From positions 1 through 33,748 of the forward strand of contig CAMNLR010000164.1 in assembly GCA_946543465.1 (NCBI GenBank): a DNA stretch of 33,748 nt, written 5' to 3'. Below the pieces are notes generated by a model that ran no database searches, was not told the DNA's origin, and saw only the letters and a program-made list of their open reading frames with translations. The translations under genes were made by a program, and so were the position numbers. Positions within the stretch are counted from its first letter, which is position 1, and each line of letters opens with the position of its first letter. Source of the DNA: CAG-791 sp002390025. Its GTDB lineage: Bacteria > Bacillota > Clostridia > Lachnospirales > Lachnospiraceae. This document shows positions 30,090 to 33,748 of the stretch, one piece after another.

Positions 30090-31499
30090 TTATTTCTTCA
30101 CGATTTCCGTCTCTGCTTCTGTTGTCAGGAGATCGGCCGCGCCTTCTGTCACATAGAGTTTCCCGTCTTTATCTTCCAGGATGTAGTCAAATTTGTCGGC
30201 ATTGCTGCGCCAGTATTTCTCTGCCTGCTCTTTTCCCATGATGAAGAGGGAAGTCGAGAGTCCGTCGGCCAGTGTGCCGTCTTTGCTGATGATGGTCGCA
30301 GAGATAATGCCGCTGTCAGCGGGGTAGCCGGTGCGGGGGTCAATGATGTGATGGTAGCGGACACCGTCTTTTTCAAAAAATCTCTCATATCCGCCGGAGG
30401 TGATCACGCACTTGTCTTCAATGTCCAGGACACCCAGATAATCGAGTTCGCTCTCCGGGTTCTGGATCGCAACGCGCCAGGGTTTTCCGTTCTCCTTGGC
30501 TCCGAGGGCCTGCACATTGCCGCCCAGGCTGACAAGGCCGTGCTTAACGCCGTGCTCTTTAAAGACTTCCATGACGCGGCTGCTGGTAAATCCCTTGGCG
30601 ATTCCGCCCAGATCAATTTCCATCCCCGGAATTCCCAGGGTGATCTGTGTCTTCGGGGTCTCTTCCGCTGCCTGTCCCGCGGCGGTTGTTCCTTCTGCCG
30701 CTGCTGCAGCTGCCGTTTCTGCAGGTGCTCCGGCGGTCTGCTCCGCTGCCTGGCCGCTGCCGGTACTGCCTTCGGCTGCTGCCTCTGCAGTTTTCGGTGC
30801 AGTATTCCGGTCAGCAGCTGCTGTCTGCGCGGGGACCGCGGCGCCGCCGATTGTAATCTTTGAAGGATCCGCAGTTTTCAGAGCCGTTTTGATCTCTTCC
30901 GCTGTCGGGACGCGGTATTCCTGGGTCGGGAAGCCCCAAAGCTTCATGACCGGATAGATCGCAATGTCGAAAAGGCCGCCGGTCTCTTTGTAGAGAGTCT
31001 GGGATTCCTCGATCAGGCGCAGTGTATCCTCCGATACAGCTCCTGTCCCCGCCGCATTCAACATCGAAATCTCACTTTCGGGATTTCCGGTGGAGAGCAT
31101 GTCGTCAATCCGGTGAATCTCCTCCGCTGCCGCGACAACCGCTTCCTCTGCATGATCTCCGTAAGCCAGGAGATTCATATAGGTATCCATGGCAAAGACA
31201 TCGATGGAGACGCCGCCGTCCTCGCGTGCATAGGGAGTCTCCGGGATCTCGACGCTTTCCGCAGAAGATTCCTGTCCTGTACCCGCAGCTGTCTGCGAAT
31301 TGTTTTCGCCCGCAGAACCATCTGCCCTGTCAGAGGAATCATCCGGAACAGCCGCAGTCTGCGCCGCGGTGCTCTGCGCGGCGGCAGAATCTCCCGCAGC
31401 CTCCTTTGCCGCCGGTTTACTGCCGCACGCCGCAAGTGCTGCCGCTAATACGATTGCCAGTGAAATATTGAGTATTTTTTTTATTATCTTCTTGGTCAT
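30090..31499 (-). CDS. apbE: FAD:protein FMN transferase (ApbE), lipoprotein
   Basis: Attaches FMN covalently to Ser/Thr in exported proteins. 469 residues from ATG 31499 behind GAGAGAAGG; the frame is open further upstream but without support. The signal peptide ends in a lipobox (LAAACG near residue 24). ApbE motifs: DTYMNLLAYG, FDIAIYPVMKLWGFP, DLGGIAKGF, HHIIDPRTGYPA and the metal-binding DGLSTSLFIMG. Two low-complexity spacers are present: about 27-75 after the lipobox, and an Ala/Thr/Gly-rich insert of about 75 residues (nt about 30650-30850) inside the catalytic domain. Its likely clients, two FMN-binding proteins, are encoded upstream at 32699 and 33170. Confidence 0.93.
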   Translation of the reverse strand: MTKKIIKKILNISLAIVLAAALAACGSKPAAKEAAGDSAAAQSTAAQTAAVPDDSSDRADGSAGENNSQTAAGTGQESSAESVEIPETPYAREDGGVSIDVFAMDTYMNLLAYGDHAEEAVVAAAEEIHRIDDMLSTGNPESEISMLNAAGTGAVSEDTLRLIEESQTLYKETGGLFDIAIYPVMKLWGFPTQEYRVPTAEEIKTALKTADPSKITIGGAAVPAQTAAADRNTAPKTAEAAAEGSTGSGQAAEQTAGAPAETAAAAAAEGTTAAGQAAEETPKTQITLGIPGMEIDLGGIAKGFTSSRVMEVFKEHGVKHGLVSLGGNVQALGAKENGKPWRVAIQNPESELDYLGVLDIEDKCVITSGGYERFFEKDGVRYHHIIDPRTGYPADSGIISATIISKDGTLADGLSTSLFIMGKEQAEKYWRSNADKFDYILEDKDGKLYVTEGAADLLTTEAETEIVKK

Positions 31500-31549
31500 C
31501 CTTCTCTCGTTTCTCTCAGGTATCCGATCCAGCAGTACCGGGACTGTAC

Positions 31550-31599
31550 AAAAAGCAACAGTGCTGCCGCACAGAGCTCCATGAGGCATCACTGTCTGC
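31550..31599 (-). terminator. Candidate terminator upstream of apbE
   Basis: On the minus strand GCAGACAGTG (31590-31599) pairs with CACTGTTGC (31555-31563) with one bulge, followed by five T (31550-31554). It would end transcripts from the polyferredoxin gene. The apbE promoter at 31601 starts within the stem, so apbE messages would escape it. Confidence 0.45.
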
Positions 31600-31600
31600 T

Positions 31601-31630
31601 ATGATAAACGTTTTCAATCTTTCCTGTCAA
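31601..31630 (-). promoter_or_regulatory. Candidate apbE promoter
   Basis: On the minus strand TTGACA (31625-31630), 18 bases, TATCAT (31601-31606), about 100 bases before the apbE start. Confidence 0.55.
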
Positions 31631-31667
31631 TCACCGGGCGAATCCCCTTGAAGCCTCTGCCCCATGT

Positions 31668-32573
31668 TCACAAAAAGCGGCACAGACCGAGCCAGACGCC
31701 GAGCGCAAAAAAGACAGCCGCCCGGAAGAGAGCATAGATGATTTCGTTTTTAAATACAACGTCCGCGGGGTATTGAAGATTGTTTTTGGGGCAGACACCG
31801 GTGCATTTTCCACAGGAAATACACTCTCCGTTGCGGATTCCGTCCGTCTCCAGTTTCAGTCCAACAGGGCACGTGTTTTTGCACGCAGAACATCCCTTCA
31901 GACAGTTGGGAGCGTCTCTGTGCAATACCGCAAAGGGCATAATCGGCAGTACGGTAAAGAAAGCCCCCAGCGGGCACAGGAACTGGCAGAAGAACCGGCT
32001 CTGTACTGCCATTCCGATCAGGATCAGAATCAGGCAGATGATTCCGGGGAGGTAGTCCGCGGTCGGGAGTTTCAGCGCGGTGAACCTTGAAAAGACATCC
32101 CACGGGCTGGTTCCCTGCAGAGAATCCATCAGACCTGCAGCTGTCATGAGAACAATGAAGGCAAGATTCAGGTATTTGAGTTTTTGCAGGACCGGAAGTG
32201 CCTGTTTTGGCAGGGAAAGCTGTTTTCTCTTTTTCAGGATTTTCTTCTGGAAAATGCCGGACAGCCAGTAAACCAGATCCCCAAGAGCACCGAAGGAACA
32301 CACGTATCCGCAGAAAAATCTGCCGAACAGCACTGTGAACCCTCCCAGTCCGATCAGAACCATGGCAAAGCTGTTTATTTCCAGGACGCTTCCCGCTCCC
32401 ATCGTACGGAAAATGTATTTGATTCCGTTAAAGCCGGCTACAAATGCTCCCGGCATGGTCACAAAAAACAGTACCTGTACAGCCGCTCTCACCATTGCTC
32501 TGTTCCGGTTCGCGGTCCTCCTTTTTACAGATGCAGGAACCGGTTTCTTTACTTGTTCATTTTGCTGATCCAT
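31668..32573 (-). CDS. Membrane polyferredoxin (NapH/NosR-like 4Fe-4S protein)
   Basis: 301 residues with about five membrane segments. Two membrane-edge motifs, FCGYVCSFGALGD (about 87) and FCQFLCPLGAFF (about 195), match the CxxxCP-type turns of NapH/CcoG/YccM proteins. Two 4Fe-4S clusters are marked by CLKGCSACKNTCPVG and CISCGKCTGVCPK in the C-terminal third. Such proteins move electrons from the quinone pool or cytoplasm to exported redox partners. AGGAGG precedes the ATG. It lies between the FMN-binding protein genes and apbE on the same strand, which suggests it feeds electrons to their flavins (inference). Confidence 0.9.
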   Translation of the reverse strand: MDQQNEQVKKPVPASVKRRTANRNRAMVRAAVQVLFFVTMPGAFVAGFNGIKYIFRTMGAGSVLEINSFAMVLIGLGGFTVLFGRFFCGYVCSFGALGDLVYWLSGIFQKKILKKRKQLSLPKQALPVLQKLKYLNLAFIVLMTAAGLMDSLQGTSPWDVFSRFTALKLPTADYLPGIICLILILIGMAVQSRFFCQFLCPLGAFFTVLPIMPFAVLHRDAPNCLKGCSACKNTCPVGLKLETDGIRNGECISCGKCTGVCPKNNLQYPADVVFKNEIIYALFRAAVFFALGVWLGLCRFL

Positions 32574-32598
32574 TTGAGGATGTCCTCCTTATCAGACA

Positions 32599-32634
32599 GA
32601 ATACCTGCTCTGATGATTCTGTGAGCAGGTATTC
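32599..32634 (-). promoter_or_regulatory. Perfect 12-bp hairpin between FMN-binding and polyferredoxin genes
   Basis: GAATACCTGCTC (32599-32610), a 12-base loop, GAGCAGGTATTC (32623-32634). No T run follows on the minus strand, so it is unlikely to be an intrinsic terminator. It lies just before the polyferredoxin ribosome site and may mark RNA processing or uneven expression within the operon. Confidence 0.65.
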
Positions 32635-32698
32635 CAAAATGGCAGTCGATTGTCAGCCCTGATCCACACAGCGCATCCGCAGTGCAGCCGGCAGAGGG

Positions 32699-33154
32699 TC
32701 ACTTCAGAGCCTTCCTGAGCGCTTCCGTCACTGCATTAATCAGTCCTTTCGAAGTAAATGTTGCTCCGCTGATCGTATCTACGTCCACCCCCTGTGTCTG
32801 CAGCATGCGGTCCAGAAGTGATTCAACCTGCATGAGATATGCGGGGTCTTCTCCGGAGACGTCCAGCAGGCGGATCTCCGTAATATCCCCTCCATCGATC
32901 GTCACTTCCACACTGACCGGACCGCCAAAGCCTTCTGCAGTGCCTTCATAGACCCCGTCCGCGTAAGGGGAGGTCTTTTCCGCGTCCGCCATCTGCCTGC
33001 GCACTTCCCGGTTTGCCGCTTCCACCTCTGCGATTTCCGCCGCGTTTTCAGCTTCCTCCTCGGCCTTTCTGGAGGCCTTTGCCTGGTAGGGAACAAAAGC
33101 GGCAAAAACAAGCATAAAGCAGAGCACCTTCGTAATAAAATTTCTGTATTTCAT
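32699..33154 (-). CDS. Exported FMN-binding domain protein
   Basis: 151 residues. An N-terminal signal or anchor helix (about 7-25) is followed by a charged Glu/Ala helix (about 28-60) and a single FMN-binding domain (about 65-150) with YADGVYEGTAEGFGG and the flavinylation motif DTISGATFTSKG, where Thr is the expected FMN attachment residue. The related ApbE at 30090 probably loads the flavin. It follows the gene at 33170 by 15 bases, so they form one operon. The domain resembles RnfG and the listerial electron-transfer protein PplA. Confidence 0.9.
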   Translation of the reverse strand: MKYRNFITKVLCFMLVFAAFVPYQAKASRKAEEEAENAAEIAEVEAANREVRRQMADAEKTSPYADGVYEGTAEGFGGPVSVEVTIDGGDITEIRLLDVSGEDPAYLMQVESLLDRMLQTQGVDVDTISGATFTSKGLINAVTEALRKALK

Positions 33155-33169
33155 CCTGATAAATTCCCA

Positions 33170-33748
33170 TTAATTCCCGTTCGCGTCAGGATTTTCGGCA
33201 TCGGAAAGAGCCTTTTCTGCCGCTTTGATCATTGCTTTCGAGGAATATGTCGCTCCGCTGACCGCATCCAGCCCGGAGGAGGACTGGCGGTCTTTGATCT
33301 GGTCGGGGATACCGTCATAATGCTTACCCTTTTTGGACCTGCCGTCGGCAGCATAGCCGAAGTAGAGATCGTTGCTCTCCGGATCCTCCGAATCATCATC
33401 TGTCTTTTTGACTGAGACATCTGTGATCTTCCCGTCTTTGATGACGATCGTCACTTTGATCTTATAAGTGAAAAGCGGGTCATCCTCGTAATCTTCACAT
33501 TTTGCGGTCGCCGAATAGGTACCATCAAGATACTTATTCGTATTTTTCTCTTCTTGAGGTTCTTCCGTTCCGGTTTTCCCGGTTTCGCTGCCTTCTTCTC
33601 CGCCATCGGAGCCTGTCCCGCTTCCTTCTCCGGTCTCTCCGGTGTTTCCGGCCTCTGTGCTCCCGGTCCCGCTGCCTTCCCCGGTCTCTCCGGTGTTTCC
33701 GGCCTCTGTGCTTCCGGTCCCGCTGCCTTCCCCGGTCTCTCCGGTGTT
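33170..33748 (-). CDS. FMN-binding domain protein with Gly/Thr/Glu repeats (5' end outside window)
   Basis: The frame is open to the window edge on the minus strand, so the N-terminus is missing; the GTG at 33454 is internal. Visible: a 17-residue repeat region (STEAGNTGETGEGSGTG), a Glu/Lys-rich linker, then an FMN-binding domain that starts YLDGTYSATAKCEDYEDDPLF and carries DAVSGATYSSKAM, the covalent flavin site. Ending is AENPDANGN. It belongs with the FMN-binding protein, polyferredoxin and apbE that follow. The repeats probably act as a spacer that holds the flavin domain off the membrane. Confidence 0.88.
   Translation of the reverse strand, partial: NTGETGEGSGTGSTEAGNTGETGEGSGTGSTEAGNTGETGEGSGTGSDGGEEGSETGKTGTEEPQEEKNTNKYLDGTYSATAKCEDYEDDPLFTYKIKVTIVIKDGKITDVSVKKTDDDSEDPESNDLYFGYAADGRSKKGKHYDGIPDQIKDRQSSSGLDAVSGATYSSKAMIKAAEKALSDAENPDANGN
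33612..33748 (-). repeat. 51-bp in-frame tandem repeat, cut by the window edge
   Basis: CCGGTCTCTCCGGTGTT recurs at 33630, 33681 and 33732, exactly every 51 bases, encoding 17-residue units. The array continues past the window. Confidence 0.92.

Overview
The window looks like a chromosomal segment of a Gram-positive, moderately high-GC member of the Clostridia, most likely Lachnospiraceae. The grounds are strong AGGAGG-type ribosome binding sites, a Bacillus/Clostridium-like SRP RNA next to tadA, a SipW-type signal peptidase with TasA-like proteins, a class C sortase, an orphan UgpC/MsmK-type ABC ATPase, a CdaR-type regulator, an NhaC antiporter and a YesL/DUF624 protein. The genus is an inference; no rRNA or tRNA gene is visible.

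Layout. Positions 1-5291 (+) hold two consecutive transmembrane Ser/Thr kinases with closely similar kinase domains but unrelated outer domains (leucine-rich repeats in one; two MucBP-like modules and a C-type lectin fold in the other), then a double zinc-ribbon protein. Positions 5323-9988 (+) hold tadA, the SRP RNA inside a very long hairpin with its own promoter and terminator, a COG1313 radical SAM protein, a MATE exporter and a lipoprotein. From 9999 to the end every recognised gene is on the minus strand: a CdaR-type regulator, the orphan sugar ABC ATPase, a DUF624/Ala-rich secreted protein/HD-domain cluster, metG and map.

Positions 18152-25291 form a surface-appendage locus, read from right to left: class C sortase, an isopeptide-domain pilin-like protein, two TasA-like proteins, two membrane-anchored surface proteins, a terminator, sipW, and an unknown protein overlapping sipW. 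It combines the SipW/TasA export route with a sortase C, and no listed product has a canonical LPxTG signal. To its right are a tiny secreted peptide with a structured leader, an Rpn-family nuclease gene with a long leader hairpin, a gene-poor AT-richer stretch, and an NhaC antiporter. The right end (30090-33748) is a flavin/iron-sulfur redox set: two exported FMN-binding proteins (one cut by the window edge), a membrane polyferredoxin, and the ApbE flavin transferase that probably flavinylates them.

A window-wide theme is the number of short tandem repeats and partial gene-end duplications. Repeats inside genes have periods divisible by three (21, 24, 48, 51, 63 bp). Most between genes do not (11, 43, 62, 70, 91 bp). 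Two genes (DUF624 and map) have their 3' ends copied immediately downstream.
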